From NCBI RefSeq assembly GCF_017654505.1, contig NC_054548.1:31881774-31945773 (forward strand): 64,000 nucleotides of DNA, given 5' to 3'. The notes below the pieces were generated by a model. It searched no databases. It had not been told where the DNA came from and saw only the letters and a program-made list of their open reading frames with translations. Positions 21,748 through 33,834 of the stretch are shown here, piece after piece; position 1 is the stretch's first letter; every line of letters begins with the position of its first letter. Position numbers and translations under genes: made by a program. This stretch comes from Polyodon spathula (Eukaryota > Chordata > Actinopteri > Acipenseriformes > Polyodontidae).

Positions 21748-23296
21748 CGAGAGAGAGAGACACAGACACATATTTCAGATTGTAGATCTCAATATTGATG
21801 AATAATGCATACGACGTTGCATATTCAGTCACCATTAATATAATAATCTGTATTGTGACTAATGTAATGTACACGTCCGTTTGCTGCATTTACGCATGAT
21901 CCAACACGATCGCTTCATTCCACAGTAACCGACTGCACTGTCAACACACGCCTTTATCATATCTTATGAAATAAGTACACTACCAACAGTGTTGCAAAAG
22001 ATTGCCATATTTATGTCTGCATATTTCCCAGCTCAATCTCTTATATTTACTTCCGGGAATGTGGTGTTTACATCACTGTTTACATTCCCGACAAGCACTT
22101 CGCCGCAATTTAGGCTTCCTTTTCAGCCACATATGTGAACGCACTCAGGCCCCCTAAAACCTTAACTGTGAACGGAAATTTTGAGGAGGCACAGTGACGG
22201 CCCAAGGCCGACTCAGTAAGTGTGAACGGGGTGAAAGTGTACTTAAACTTTATCTACACATGCGGTGCAGCGCATATGTTTACATTTAAGAAACGATTAA
22301 ACAGGTTACACAGCACAGTGGTAATACTGCAATCTACCTGGGAGTGAACTTCTGTCACTGGGTTATACACGTTTTTATCAACGCATGTTAAAATAATACA
22401 AAATGTGTTTGAATAAGCACAAGACAGCTTGTCACAATGCATCACAGAGGGCATCTTTACATTTTCCTGCATCAACTGTACTTAGTAAACAATGTACAAA
22501 CACACGATAATATCAATACACGTAGAAACAGGTACTTAATAAGCAACACTATACATATTAGTTAAATTAAACGTTCTCGAACTAAAACTGGCAGATAAAC
22601 ACATGTTATCTAGTTAGGATAGATAGTACACAGCACATATAGTATAGTACAGTATTCACTATCCGACCGCCAGATAAGACGCTTGGTAATTCGCCTTCAG
22701 TGTCATGAATATAACCCTGGGTCTGGTTGATGTACCCGTTCTGATGTGTGGTTTTAGGAATTCGCGCATCATTATTCGCCCAGTTAGCGATTTACTTTTG
22801 CTTTATTGGAGATACACAAATCATCGACTTACTCCATGCAAAAGTAGCTAGCACATCGAGCCTCGTTTTCAAATCCAACATGGGCGCTGTATGGAATGAA
22901 TACACCTTTACCAACGAGCTGATTTATTTAAAATCTGCCACTCTTAAAGATGGCTTCCTCTTCCTTCAAGAAGTGCTGGTTTGCCCTTTGCCAACATGAC
23001 CGCCACAGTACCTCTTGTTATGAACAGCATGTTCTTCATTGGCGAGGCGCGCCCTCTGTAATGGGAGGCTGAACCGTTCGATCATAGAACCGTTCAAGAT
23101 ATTCCTGTATGATGGATTGTAATCGTGTTTAATAGGAACTTGAAAAAGTTTAAACTTCTTTTTTTTTCTGCTCTAGGAGAGTGCGTTTGAACTTGTTTGT
23201 TCAAGTCATGGAATTAAAGAATTAACCATGACTAGCAACCAACAAAAGAAAATAAAAAAGTTTGTGACCTCCAAGTCAGCAGGGGTCTCTGCAGTC
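21331..23296. other. intergenic, upstream of PWP2
   Basis: Contains a TG/TA microsatellite (21668-21743) and GA run. A GC-richer stretch at 22040-22240 includes ACTTCCGGGAA, a match to an ETS-type site. An 84-codon frame at 22748-22999 is not recognised. A stretch at 23040-23060 includes ATTGGCGAGGCGCGCC (inverted CCAAT box plus GC-rich sequence). It may include PWP2 promoter elements, but no start site can be fixed. Confidence 0.35.
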
Positions 23297-23303
23297 TATA
23301 AAG
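23297..23303 (+). promoter_or_regulatory. possible TATA box upstream of PWP2
   Basis: TATAAAG sits 180 bp upstream of the PWP2 ATG. The leader between them has no open upstream frame of note. Housekeeping genes such as PWP2 often lack TATA, so the call is weak. Confidence 0.25.
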
Positions 23304-23482
23304 CGAGGACACGTACAAGCCGAGCTACCCTCTGTTACTTGGAAGTTGTTCTTTGCAAACAGTAGTCACTTCATGTACATGTGCGTTTGCATAGTGTGGG
23401 ACATACGGGCTGGTTTACAGTTTGTTTTTAGATAGATACATTTTTATTCGTAAAACCGTCGTTTACACCAGGGGACACAGAC

Positions 23483-23500
23483 ATGAAATTTGCATATAAA
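23483..23500 (+). CDS. PWP2: PWP2 coding exon 1
   Basis: PWP2 (yeast Pwp2/Utp1) is a nucleolar WD40 protein of the UTP-B subcomplex of the small-subunit processome, needed for early 18S pre-rRNA processing. This exon encodes only MKFAYK and ends at a consensus GTAAGT donor at 23501. An 18-nt first coding exon with MKFAYR/K is what I recall for vertebrate PWP2. Phase 0 continues into FSNLLGTVYR of exon 2. The nine exons in the window give 350 codons plus one base, against roughly 900 residues for the family, so about 38% of the protein is here. That part covers the first of the two tandem beta-propellers. The remaining exons lie past 64000. Confidence 0.92.
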
Positions 23501-24332
23501 GTAAGTTATTTACTACTACCTGTTGGTATCTTATTTTTTGTTTTATTTTGTTTTTAAGATATTTACGTGGTGACAAATAAAAGTTTGTATTCTGGTATTA
23601 TTAGGAGGGGGGGTGGGGAGCTGATACTTGTCGCAGTAGCTGACAGGGAACCTTAAACCAGTGAAGATATATTACCGGGGGGGACAAAAAAAAAAAAAAA
23701 AAAATACCACAATAAAAAGTTGTTTAGGTTTTTAGCAATTTTCAAGGGTCACGTAAGAACACAAGATTCTGTATCGGCAGGTCTAAAGTGGAAAACTCCA
23801 TCACACAATGTAGCATATCAGTTCGGGTCAGTGTTGGATCGATAAGACACAAATATAGTAATGCATCAGTTTTTAATTTGCGCAGTTAACGTATATTTTA
23901 CGCTTGTTTGAATTTGTTGGTGATTTTGAGTACTCAATGGCAATATTGCAGCAGAATTATATTCATGATTTCATAATTTATGATTTTGATCAAATATGCC
24001 CAGATAGCACAGCGATTCTGGCCCAGTACTGGCCCGATTACGGTTGTGATTCTGGCGAGATGACGGCTGCTGGAATCGGCCTGATGTCAAACCTCAATCG
24101 GGCCAGACCCGGCCCGATTCTTCTGGCCATTGCTAGTAATGTAACCTTGAATTCTACATTTTAATACTAAAAATGTCTGTGTTAGGGCATGCAGACCCCA
24201 CGTTTGATGCTGTGAAACCCGTTTAAACTGACACCTGCATACACGAGTACATGTAGTCTAAAAGTCAAACTCCACAAACCAACAATTATGCAAAGTGATT
24301 AATTATTTGAGTTCGTAAAGTACAATATACTA

Positions 24333-24681
24333 TACCGTAAAACTTCAAATAATCGCCTGTCTCCACAATAGGCGCCGGGTCTGCTAGCTAATATTGTAAA
24401 TAAACGCTGGGTCTCTCTCATTGCCATGACGCTGAATCCTAAAATGAGGAGCTTGAGCATAGTGAACTGCTGTGACAGCGGTGAAAGTGACTCTCGGGAT
24501 TAATAAATAATAGTAATAGAAAACTTAATTTAAGGTAGGCCTACATGTAATGCAGATTTGTTTAATGCAGTTATTACATTATTAAAAGTTTCTCAATGAC
24601 TGCATCCAGCAAATAATCGCCTGTCGTGCTGGCAAATATCGTAAGTAAACGCCAGAGTCGTTTAATTTAAGTTTTACGATA
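24333..24681. mobile_element. MITE with inverted repeats (TA flanked)
   Basis: The left end reads TACCGTAAAACTTCAAATAA and the right end, on the minus strand, TATCGTAAAACTTAAATTAA. They are imperfect inverted repeats about 25 bp long. Internal 'aaataatcgcctgtc' occurs at both 24350 and 24611. TA flanks suggest a mariner/pogo-type origin. It has no coding capacity. Confidence 0.55.
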
Positions 24682-25209
24682 TGTTTTGTATGCTTAAGAC
24701 TACTGTTACAAGCAGTAACTTGCTAAATACAAATAGCACAGGGCATGGTGACCAAGGGGTTTGGTGAAATTATCTCAATTTACAATTGGACCTTAAAAAA
24801 AAAAAATTGCTTTGAAACTACAAACTTTCAACTTTATGCTTAAACATTGGATTCACACTGCTTAGACAGCGTATCTATAAAATGTTATTTATTTTATTTC
24901 ACAGTAATAAAAAAAAAAACATTTTTTTTAAAAGAAACACATTATATTTATTCATTACATTGCAGAAAGACAAAATAAAAGTTGTTGAATTAAAAAAGAA
25001 ATAGAAAACTTCCATAACTTCCAGTTCCATCACAGGAGGAGATGGAATGCGAATCCAGGACCATCTTTTAGTAATAGCTTCAGTTTCACCTGATGCTTAT
25101 GATGTTAGAGTTTCGTCTGACAGTAACTGCAAAATTGTACAGAAAACAGAATTATTTAAAAATGAAATTCATATGTATATAATACATAGCTAGTGATGTT
25201 CCTCTAGAG

Positions 25210-25720
25210 CAGGTCCTCAATCCTGGTCCTGGATGGCCGAATTCCAGCAGAGTTTTCAGCTCTCTTTAAATTACTAGTACCTCAGAACTGGGAAGAGTAT
25301 TTAAAATGGTTCAGTTAACACAATTAGCTGTCTAGACTATGCATTTAAACCGCATTATTTCCCTTTAAGATGGTTTAAAGTGCTAAATACGATTCACATC
25401 CACACTATAGAACGTTTAATACCATACTCGAGAACCAGACTCGAGACTTAATTAGGTCACATCAAGTAGTCGCTTTGTCAGAAGTGTGGACGCTGTAATA
25501 CCAACCTACTGTATTCAGTCCCATTGCTCTGTAACTATTTTTGACACATTAGTCCCGACTAAAGAAAAGGTATTACAGTGTGGACGCACTGTGCTGGAAT
25601 AATTAAAGTTTTTGAGTATGTTTCTCAAGATTGGTTATGTAGTCTGGACAATTACACATAGTTTAGTGATCAGATTGAATGAAAATCTGAAAGGCCTGTG
25701 GCCAGGAGTGGGGACCCCTG
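25210..25720. mobile_element. hAT-type MITE with 8-bp TSD
   Basis: The ends CAGGTCCTCAATCCTGGTCC and, inverted from the right, CAGGGGTCCCCACTCCTGGCC form terminal inverted repeats. Flanks are CTCTAGAG (25202-25209) and CTCTGGTG (25721-25728), matching at 6 of 8 bases. CAGGGGT-type ends and 8-bp duplications are hAT features. It is 511 bp with no transposase. Confidence 0.65.
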
Positions 25721-26076
25721 CTCTGGTGGATTGCAATTGATCGTTGAACCCTAAAAACTAAAAACACATGCAAAAATGTTATTGCTGTTCATTACTTTGT
25801 TAATCACTTAATTTAAATATTAACTCACATTTACAGTCTATTTTACAAATGCTAATATCCATGTATTAAAATTCATAGGAATTAAATTATAAATGTTCCC
25901 ATGTCATGGTTCTGTGACATTTTATGAACAACTAACCTAACAGTATCCATTGCGTACTAGCTGTTATTCTCAGTTTCAGCATTTAGTACAAGTGAAACAA
26001 TACTTAAAATTTGGCCAAAGGTTGTCACGTCACATCAGCATTACTCCAATGTTTCTTTTAACTGTATTTCGTAAAT

Positions 26077-26083
26077 ATATATA

Positions 26084-26141
<58 letters not shown>

Positions 26142-26158
26142 ATATATATATATGTGTA

Positions 26159-26236
<78 letters not shown>
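26077..26236. repeat. TA/TG microsatellite
   Basis: About 160 bp of alternating TA with TG interruptions. Any open frames here are artefacts of the dinucleotide repeat. It truncates the DUF4806 pseudogene exon on its right. Confidence 0.95.
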
Positions 26237-26243
<7 letters not shown>

Positions 26244-26413
26244 ACAAACTTGCCAAAAACCACTTCTTTTAAAATATTGTCTTTAAAGGTCCTTTTGCCA
26301 TTGACACCTGTCCAGTTAATTTGTTTTGCAAGGTTATTTGTTAATGCCTTAGCTAGCACTCTCCACACCGTTTCTTTGATTTCTACACCTCCCAACATGC
26401 TCCGGTGAGAAAT
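26237..26413 (-). pseudogene. DUF4806 domain exon, truncated by microsatellite
   Basis: On the minus strand a TTTTTTAG acceptor is followed in frame by [20 protein letters not shown], then [14 protein letters not shown] and NGKRTFKD. The layout GG...R.L..L.TN.L....NWTG..GK..F is that of DUF4806, a domain seen in many fish and invertebrate proteins, often in transposon-linked genes. The frame then runs into the TA repeat, so the end is lost. It follows the exon at 26617-26815 in phase 0. Confidence 0.65.
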
Positions 26414-26616
26414 CTAAAAAACAGAATGCTTTAATTATCACAGATGTACTGGAAATCAGACACCTGTTAAAATTTGCAAAGGCTGATTTGTTTTGCAACA
26501 GTCATTATTTCATTTTTATAAGAGTCATATTTTAAACAGTAATAACATTCATAACAAAGTAAGTCACACAAAAACAGAATTTTATTGTGTTTTGAAATTT
26601 AAAAAGGATGAATTAC

Positions 26617-26815
26617 CAAGCTGTTTTTCAGGACACTGTCTGCCCTGAGCTGTTCTTCCAGCTCTAAAAGGGAAGTAACGTCAGCAATTGGGAGCTGAAA
26701 TTCAGGTGACTCAGTTTTCGATTTTGAAAACAAGTGGTTTACAGTTTAATTCAGAATTAAAGAATGCTGCCGTTGCTGCTCCTTAATTGTCTCCAAATTA
26801 TCTCTTTTTCTACCT
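26617..26815 (-). pseudogene. upstream exon of DUF4806 pseudogene
   Basis: On the minus strand, a GTTTTTCAG acceptor precedes GRKRDNLETIKEQQRQHS and, after one in-frame TAA, ESPEFQLPIADVTSLLELEE with QLRADSVLKNSL at the donor (GTAATT at 26616). The P...DV..L..LEE.L.....K..L pattern is the usual N-terminal part of DUF4806. Intact splice sites with a nonsense codon mark it as a recently dead or retained intron-bearing copy, antisense to PWP2. Confidence 0.6.
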
Positions 26816-27722
26816 CTGAAAAACAAAAACAAATTAATTTAAATGTATTTTACTGTAATTGATATGCAGCTGCTACAAATGGGATTTATGTCGAGTTTGG
26901 CGTTAACCTAGCATTCTGCAGCAGCAATCAAATTTGCACTCTGACAACTATATACTACATCGGAGTCTTAGCTGTCATTCAGCTCAGGATGGCACTTCCC
27001 CTTGGCTCATGTTGAGGACAGGCGGGATAACGTTCAGAGGACATCCCAGGGTCACTTTGTTGGGGATGCCAGAAGATGCGGTGGTAAAGTGTTATCATCT
27101 CACTTCTCAGATCCCCGTAGACCCAATACCTAAATTGAGAATCAGCTAGACCCAAGCTCTCCATCAACCTATAGGGACAGCTATCCCTTCACTTCATTTC
27201 AGGCCACAGAATATCTCCACCTGTTCCTGATGATGCTTGTGCTGCTTACACAGCGTCTTTTAAAAATGTTTTTATTTTAATGTTTAAGCGTTTAAACTAT
27301 ATATTTAAAAGTTTAAAGGTTTTTATTAAATTAAATGTAATCTAGCACCCCTAGTGTCCAGTTGGGTTATTACTTGTTTAATTTATTAAACTTTTTAACC
27401 CATATGAAAACCCGTCATCCTCGGCAAATAAATCCTGCAGGGTGGAGTAGCCCCAAATTACCTTTTTTACAGAGATAGGCAAACTTGGCTCTTCCAGCCC
27501 ATTTTGTAGGACCGTACTGAAGATCAATTTAATAAGGACCTTGGAACAAAGTCTTTGGAAGAACTCAGGTTGCCTAACCCTGCCTAATTAATTTTTTAGG
27601 CAACACAGCTACAAAGCAGATAGCAGGACTTTTGCACCTACAGTCAGATGTAAAATGTTCATGTTGTAAGCAATTTTTATTGGAAATGAAATTCCTAATT
27701 TGTCTTTTTTTTTTTTTTTCAG

Positions 27723-27835
27723 TTTTCAAATTTGCTCGGGACAGTGTATCGTCATGGCAACCTTAATTTTTCTCATGATGGAAATTCAGTGATTAGTCCA
27801 GTTGGAAACAGAATTTCGATCTTTGACCTCAAAAA
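27723..27835 (+). CDS. PWP2: PWP2 coding exon 2
   Basis: It follows a long T-rich tract and AG at 27721-27722 and ends at GTAAGT (27836). It encodes FSNLLGTVYRHGNLNFSHDG, then SVISPVGNRISIFDLK. This is the first blade of the N-terminal WD40 propeller and nearly matches mammalian PWP2. The exon leaves two bases (AA), completed by C of exon 3 to give Asn. Confidence 0.96.
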
Positions 27836-28104
27836 GTAAGTGAAGTCAGCTTTCTCTTTGAAGCATGATTTTTAAACGTGTTTCATTAAAACCTAAAAGT
27901 TGCACTTGCAATAGTTCTTAAGTTGAAGACAAGTTGTGTGTGACATTTTAGTATTGCATCAGTAATTGTTTGTAAAATACAGAATATATGATGCTGCATG
28001 TATAGCTATATTTATCTTGTCCTACTTGTCCTGCTTGTTTAATTTAGTTTTTCGATAACTAATAGAGCTGTTTTGTGATTATTGCTTTGCTGTTTCATAC
28101 ACAG

Positions 28105-28199
28105 CAACAAGTCTGAGACATTGCCAGTGGCTACAACCAAGAATATCACTTGTGTCGGGCTCTCCCCTGATGAAAACCTGGCCATCCTGATCGATGAAG
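28105..28199 (+). CDS. PWP2: PWP2 coding exon 3
   Basis: Acceptor ACACAG (28099-28104) and donor GTGAGG (28200). It encodes NKSETLPVATTKNITCVGLS followed by PDENLAILIDEG, continuing the first propeller. The exon leaves one base, joined to AT of exon 4 (GAT, Asp). Confidence 0.96.
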
Positions 28200-28719
28200 G
28201 TGAGGTCACCAGACATGATGAAATAGAAAAAAAAATACAGAAAGACACTGGAACAGTTTTTGACAGAATGTAGTTAATAACCAGTCTTAATACTAATGTG
28301 CAGATTTGTCACCACGTGGCATGTATATAACGTTTTATATTGTAGATTGGGATTCTCCATTGTTTGCTTATTGGTAAAAGTGGGTCATGTATTCTCCAGG
28401 ATTATTTTATTTTATTCTAACACATCACAGTTTCACATAATTGTGTGATAACTTCTAAAAACAAGATTTTGTTTTCTTTTTAGTAAAACAAAAGCAATCA
28501 TGTGATATTTTGTAAATTTGGGCATATTTATGCAGGGCTCGAAATTAACAACGGCCATGCGGCAATTGAAAATTTCTGTTTAGCTTAGTTATTTATCATC
28601 CTCAAAGACTTAATTGTCTGAATTTGGTGAACTTTTAGTGACACTTGCTGTTAGCTGTGATAAGATTGTGGTGTTGGTGAATTTAATGTATGTTGATGTA
28701 AAACGACATCCCCTTGGAA

Positions 28720-29130
28720 GATAACTTCTTATATTGCTTGAGTCCCTTGGTTTCACTCAACATGTTACTGGCCATACTCATATTCATGGCCATACTCTAG
28801 ATTTAGTTATCTCTGGTGGCCTAAACATTCAGAACTTGACCATCATTTCAGATGGTTTCAGATCACGCTATTATTTCTGAAGCATTAATACCCGGTTCTA
28901 TAAAACTTCTGGCTCGATGCATTAAAACTCGATCTCCAAGTCAGTCAGCTAATGACAAGTTCGTGGAAGCATTGTGTGCTTCATCTTTTACTCAGTCAGG
29001 ATTGGTTGAAGAACTGGTGGAAAATTAGAATGATGTTGTACAAGCATCTTGGGAACTATTGCACTTTATAAAATTAAGAAAGTGGGTATAAAAAGATTCT
29101 CCCCATGGTTTAATGACACAACACATATGA
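28720..29130 (+). mobile_element. L2-like LINE endonuclease fragment
   Basis: Translation with frame breaks gives FTQHVTGHTHIHGHTLDLVI followed by SDGFRS in place of the usual SDH block. This is the C-terminal APE endonuclease signature of L2/Maui-type LINEs of fish (QHV..PTH..GHTLDLVI...SDH). A short linker follows and is lost by 29130. Confidence 0.65.
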
Positions 29131-30258
29131 ACAAACATGTGTTGTAAACTAGAATGTCGATGGAGAGCTACTAACTTCAGGTCCATTATTTAATTTGAAA
29201 AGATGATATCTTAGGGCTGTATTCGATGGTTTTTTTGCTAGCCAGAAATTCAAATGTATTTCTAATCCTTCAAAGGTTCGTCATGCAGCATTCATGTAAT
29301 GTTTTTTTTCTTTTAACAAAAACTGTTTGAATACTATATAAATTTCACTTGCATGCAAAATTCGATGTTTTGATTTGTATAATGCATACTACTAAAATAA
29401 AACTTGTTGTATTAAAATGTACTACCAAATTGCTAAACGTAGGAACTATATATGGCGCCGCTAACTTGCATTCTTGCACTAGGATGGGGGCTACCTGTAT
29501 CGGTTTTAGTGCTTCTGTAAAATATGTACTGAGTACCTAGTGTACAAGGCATTGTAAGAGAATGCTATGGTAGTTTAAGTATAAAACACTAACTCTAAGA
29601 ATTTTAATTTCTTAAACTGAGCATCCCCACCTCCCCCAGAGTCAGAACTTTAATTTCTTCATTAGTCCTCGCGACAACAAAGTGTTGTACAGCGTAAGCT
29701 GTATTGAAAAAAAATTCTCAAAGCCTCTGCTGTTTGGGATTTTTTTTGTTAAATGTGCATAGGAACAAAAACAACTATTTGAGTGCAAACTGTTAAGAGT
29801 TCGCATATACTTCTTTTATTGCTCTGTGCACTCTCTTAAACTCAGGGGAGACGTTTAAGGAGGACAGAGATGTGCTTATCCCTTAGACTAGCCATGTAAA
29901 AAGCTAAAACGCCCACCACTAAATCCTAAAACGCCCAATATATCACTCCCCACAGCTAAAATATAAATCCTGTACCTTATAGCAATACATCATTATAAAT
30001 GAGATGAGTTCAAAATTGTTCTTAATTGACTGAGGTTCTATGTCAGCTTTTATAGTCTTTTCTCTGTTTCATGTCAAAGACCCAATTAAATCAAATTATT
30101 TGGTTTGTTTTACAACCCTTATCTTTTAAGTGCACAATATATTTAAAAAGTACCAGTGACTCCCTTTTCAGAATGTAATTCAATGTGAGCTCATGGTTCA
30201 CTATCTTCCACCCCTCATTTCCCTAAAAATTAGGTGAACTGGAGTTCACAGGGTCCTT

Positions 30259-30272
30259 GCTGTGTGTGTGTG

Positions 30273-30327
<55 letters not shown>

Positions 30328-30351
30328 CTATATATATATATATATATATAT
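30259..30351. repeat. TG, TC and TA microsatellite tract
   Basis: Consecutive TG (30259-30273), TC (30275-30321) and TA (30329-30350) dinucleotide runs in PWP2 intron 3. Confidence 0.95.
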
Positions 30352-30393
30352 TTTGTGCAAATATATAATAGAATAAAAATCATTGATTTGCAG

Positions 30394-31406
30394 AATCCTG
30401 CATAAAAGATTAATTCTCAAACTGAACATAGCTGGGATTTAAGGATGAACACATGTACATGGATTAGGGAGTGGTTAACATGTAGAAAAACAGAAAGTAC
30501 TGATTAGAGGAAAAACCTCAGAATGGAGTGTGGTAACCAGTGGAGTACCACAGGGATCAGTATTAGGTCCTCTGCCATTCCTAATCTACATTAATGATTT
30601 AGATTCTGATATAGTAAGCAAACTTGTTAAATTTGCAGACGACACAAAAATAGGAGGAGTGGCAAACACTGTTGCAGCAGCAAAGGTCATTCAAAATGAT
30701 CTAGAAAAAATTCAGAACTGGGTAGACACATCGCAAATTATATTTAGTAGAGAAGTGTAAGGTACTGTACGCAGGAAATAAAAATGTGCATTATAAATAT
30801 AATATGGGAGACACTGAAATTGAAGAAGGAATCTATGAAAAAGACCTAGGAGTTATTGTTGACTCAGAAATGTCTTCATCTAGACAATGTGGGGAAGCTA
30901 TAAAAAAAGGCCAACAAGATGCTCGGATACATTGTGAAAAGTGTTGAATTTAAATCAAGGGAAGTAATGTTAAAACTGTACAATGCATTAGTAAGACCTC
31001 ATCTAGAATATTGTGTTCAGTTCTGGTCACCTCGCTACAAAAAGGATATTGCTGCTCTAGAAAGAGTGCAAAGAAGAGTGACCAGAATTATTCATGGTTT
31101 AAAAGGCATGTCATATGCAGACAGGCTAAAAGAATTGAATCTGTTCAGTCTTGAACAAAGAAGACTATGCGACGACCTAATTCAAGCATTCAAAATTCTA
31201 AAAGGTATTGACAATGTCGACCCCCAAGGGACTTTTTCAACCTGAAAAAAGAAACGACGACCAGGGTCACAAATGGAGATTTGACAAAGGGGCATTCAGA
31301 ACAGAAAATAGGAGGCACTTTTTTACACCGAGAATTGTGCTACAATAAGCTACTAACAACCAAACGAGCAAGATGGGCCGAATGGCCTCCTCTCGTTTGT
31401 AAACTT
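30394..31406 (+). mobile_element. CR1-like LINE, 5'-truncated (+)
   Basis: Begins within the RT (ILHKRLIL-type sequence), passes [20 protein letters not shown] and KFADDTK, and ends with the family's conserved 3' text. The final [17 protein letters not shown] segment is deleted near 31339. Frameshifts at about 30760 and 31240. Inactive fragment in the sense orientation of PWP2. Confidence 0.87.
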
Positions 31407-31411
31407 TCTTA

Positions 31412-31964
31412 ATGTTCATACTTGAGGCATGCCATTCCATCAGGATTACTGCTAGTTGGGCAGTCCTTCATTCTTCAGCAAGATAATGACCCGAAACACA
31501 CCTCAAAGTTGTGCAAGAACTATCTGGCGAAGAAGGAAAGTGAAGGACAACTCAATCTAATGACCTGGCCTGCCCAGTCTCCAGACTTCAATCCCATAGA
31601 ACTTGTATGGGATGAACTGGACAGAAGAGTCAAAGCAAAGCTACCAACAAGTGCCCTACATCTCTGAGAATTGCTGCAGAAGAGCTGGGAAGACATGTCG
31701 AGTGATTTCCTGCTGAAACTTGTTAACAGAGTGCCTTGTGTTTGTGAGGCTGTTATTAAGGCAAAGGGTGGCTATTTTGAGGAATCCAAGATTTAGAGAC
31801 CATTTTTAATTTTCTTGAGCATTGCTTTGATACTCCTTTTGTTTTGTATATTGTAGCATGTGTTTTCATTTAAGTATTTAAAGAAACGACGTAAAACATT
31901 GTCAGTTATGAAAAAAAAACCTAGTTTCTAGCAAGTGTACTCAAACTTTTGACTGGTACTATAC
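31412..31964 (+). mobile_element. Tc1-like transposon, C-terminal transposase and 3' end
   Basis: Translation gives FILQQDNDPKHTSKLCKNYL, MTWPAQSPDFNPIELVWDEL and further Tc1 text to GGYFEES. The second catalytic D lies in QQDNDPKH and the final E in NPIELVW, the D34E layout of Tc1. A stop at about 31665 breaks the frame. The 3' end reads 'caagtgtactcaaactttt' and 'gactggtact', the terminal repeat of this family, shared with 59163-59192. Confidence 0.8.
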
Positions 31965-32903
31965 ATGTATGTGTGTATATATGTGTGTGTGTGTTTGCAT
32001 GCATGCACGTATATGTTTTTGGTCAAAACCATTTGAATAGTAAGCAGAAAAAATGTCTGTTCTCAATAATTTAAACAACATGGAATCGTCCTTTTGGCTC
32101 TGTTGCAATAAGCTGTTAGTGAGATTCCTTTCATACTTATTACATTTTTCATTCTTTTGAAATGTATGAAAGTGTATTTCATCGCTTGTTTTATTCTAGT
32201 GCAGTTCTAAATTTCTTGGAGTGAAGAATTTCACTGCTTGAAAAGGGGAAACTATCTGTACAAATGAACATTTGATTGCGAGATAAGTGTCTGGTACTTG
32301 ACCGGCATTACAAAACTGACTGATTAGCTTTCAACACTGTCTTATGACTGCAGTATATAATTGCATATCAAAATAAATCACAAGACAAATGCATAATGGT
32401 TTCTGATAAATTGTCAACATATACAAATTATACATGTATTTATTTCTCTTTCGCTGTATTGTTTGTACCTAATATAAATATCAGCGGCGATTACAAATTT
32501 AAAATGACAACTCTGGTGAGAGTTTGTCACGTCTATGTAAACTGGGAATTAAACTTAACACCTGTTATTAAAAATAGGTAATATGTCGTTTATAAACTGT
32601 TATTACACTTTAAACACAAATATAATTGAACATAAAAACAAGTTTGCGTGACAAATGGTAAATTATTTCTGCTTATGTCATAACCCATATACAAAATAAT
32701 GCATGTATTGTATTTATTTCTCTTTCGCTTGTACTTGCAAGTACATGTACGAAGAAAACCTATAATATGAAGTAGCCAGTGATTAAATGTAAACTACTTA
32801 ACTAATTATTTTGGGTAATGAAAAATATAAGAACATAAGAAGAGAACATAAGAAAGTTTACAAACGAGAGGAGGCCATTCGGCCCATCTTGCTCGTTTGG
32901 TTG

Positions 32904-33812
32904 TTAGTAGCTTATTGATCCCAAAATCTCATCAAGCAGCTTCTTGAAGGATCCCAGGGTGTCAGCTTCAACAACATTACTGGGGAGTTGATTCCAGACC
33001 CTCACAATTCTCTGTGTAAAAAAGTGTCTCCTATTTTCTGTTCTGAATGCCCCTTTTTCTAAACTCCATTTGTGACCCCTGGTCCTTGTTTCTTTTTTCA
33101 GGCTGAAAAAGTCCCTTGGGTCGACACTGTCAATACCTTTTAGAATTTTGAATGCTTGAATTAGGTCGCCACGTAGTCTTCTTTGTTCAAGACTGAACAG
33201 ATTCAATTTTTTTAGCCTGTCTGCATATGACATGCCTTTTAAGCCAGGAATAATTCTGGTCGCTCTTCTTTGCACTCTTTCTAGAGCAGCAATATCTTTT
33301 TTATAGCGAGGTGACCAGAACTGAACACAATATTCAAGATGAGGTCTTACTAGTGCATTGTACAGTTTTAACATTACTTCCCTTGATTTAAATTCAACAC
33401 TTTTCACAATGTATCCGAGCATCTTGTTAGCCTTTTTTACAGCTTCCCCACATTGTCTAGATGAAGACATTTCTGAGTCAACAAAAACTCCTAGGTCTTT
33501 TTCATAGATTCCTTCTCCAATTTCAATATCTCCCATATGATATTTATAATGTACATTTTTATTTCCTGCGTGCAGTACCTTACACTTTTCTCTATTAAAT
33601 GTCATTTGCCATGTGTCTGCCCAGTTCTGAATCTTGTCTAGATCATTTTGAATGACCTTTGCTGCTGCAACAGTGTTTGCCACTCCTCCTACTTTTGTGT
33701 CGTCTGCAAATTTAACAAGTTTGCTTACTATACCAGAATCTAAATCATTAATGTAGATTAGGAATAGCAGAGGACCTAATACTGATCCCTGTGGTACACC
33801 GCTGGTTACCAC
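32904..33812 (-). pseudogene. CR1-like ORF2, RT second half and C-terminus
   Basis: A 302-codon frame starting in the RT catalytic region: [20 protein letters not shown] then VKFADDTKVGG, holding the F-A-D-D active site. It continues through thumb sequence (NREKCKVLHAG) to the conserved C-terminus LDEILGSISY. It is separated from the preceding ORF2 segment by a frameshift around 33813-33850, where one extra base is seen in a T run relative to 51775. Confidence 0.88.
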
Positions 33813-33834
33813 ACTCCATTCTGAGGTTTTTCCT

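Larger units (their letters stand above)
23501..27722 (+). other. PWP2 intron 1
   Basis: A 4.2-kb intron containing two MITE-like elements, a long TA/TG microsatellite and an antisense DUF4806 pseudogene (listed separately). At 24000-24125 is a cluster of GGCCCGATT-like motifs after CCAGATAGCA, resembling the end of a fish DNA transposon. Other sequence is unassigned. Confidence 0.6.

Noticed and set aside
22748..22999. 84-codon frame upstream of PWP2
   Set aside because: No recognisable domain, no splice evidence and no homologous copy in the window.
26030..26272. Several open frames rich in Ile/Tyr or Tyr/Ile on both strands
   Set aside because: They are translations of the TA/TG microsatellite. 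Only the non-repeat part at 26237-26413 (minus) has a protein match.
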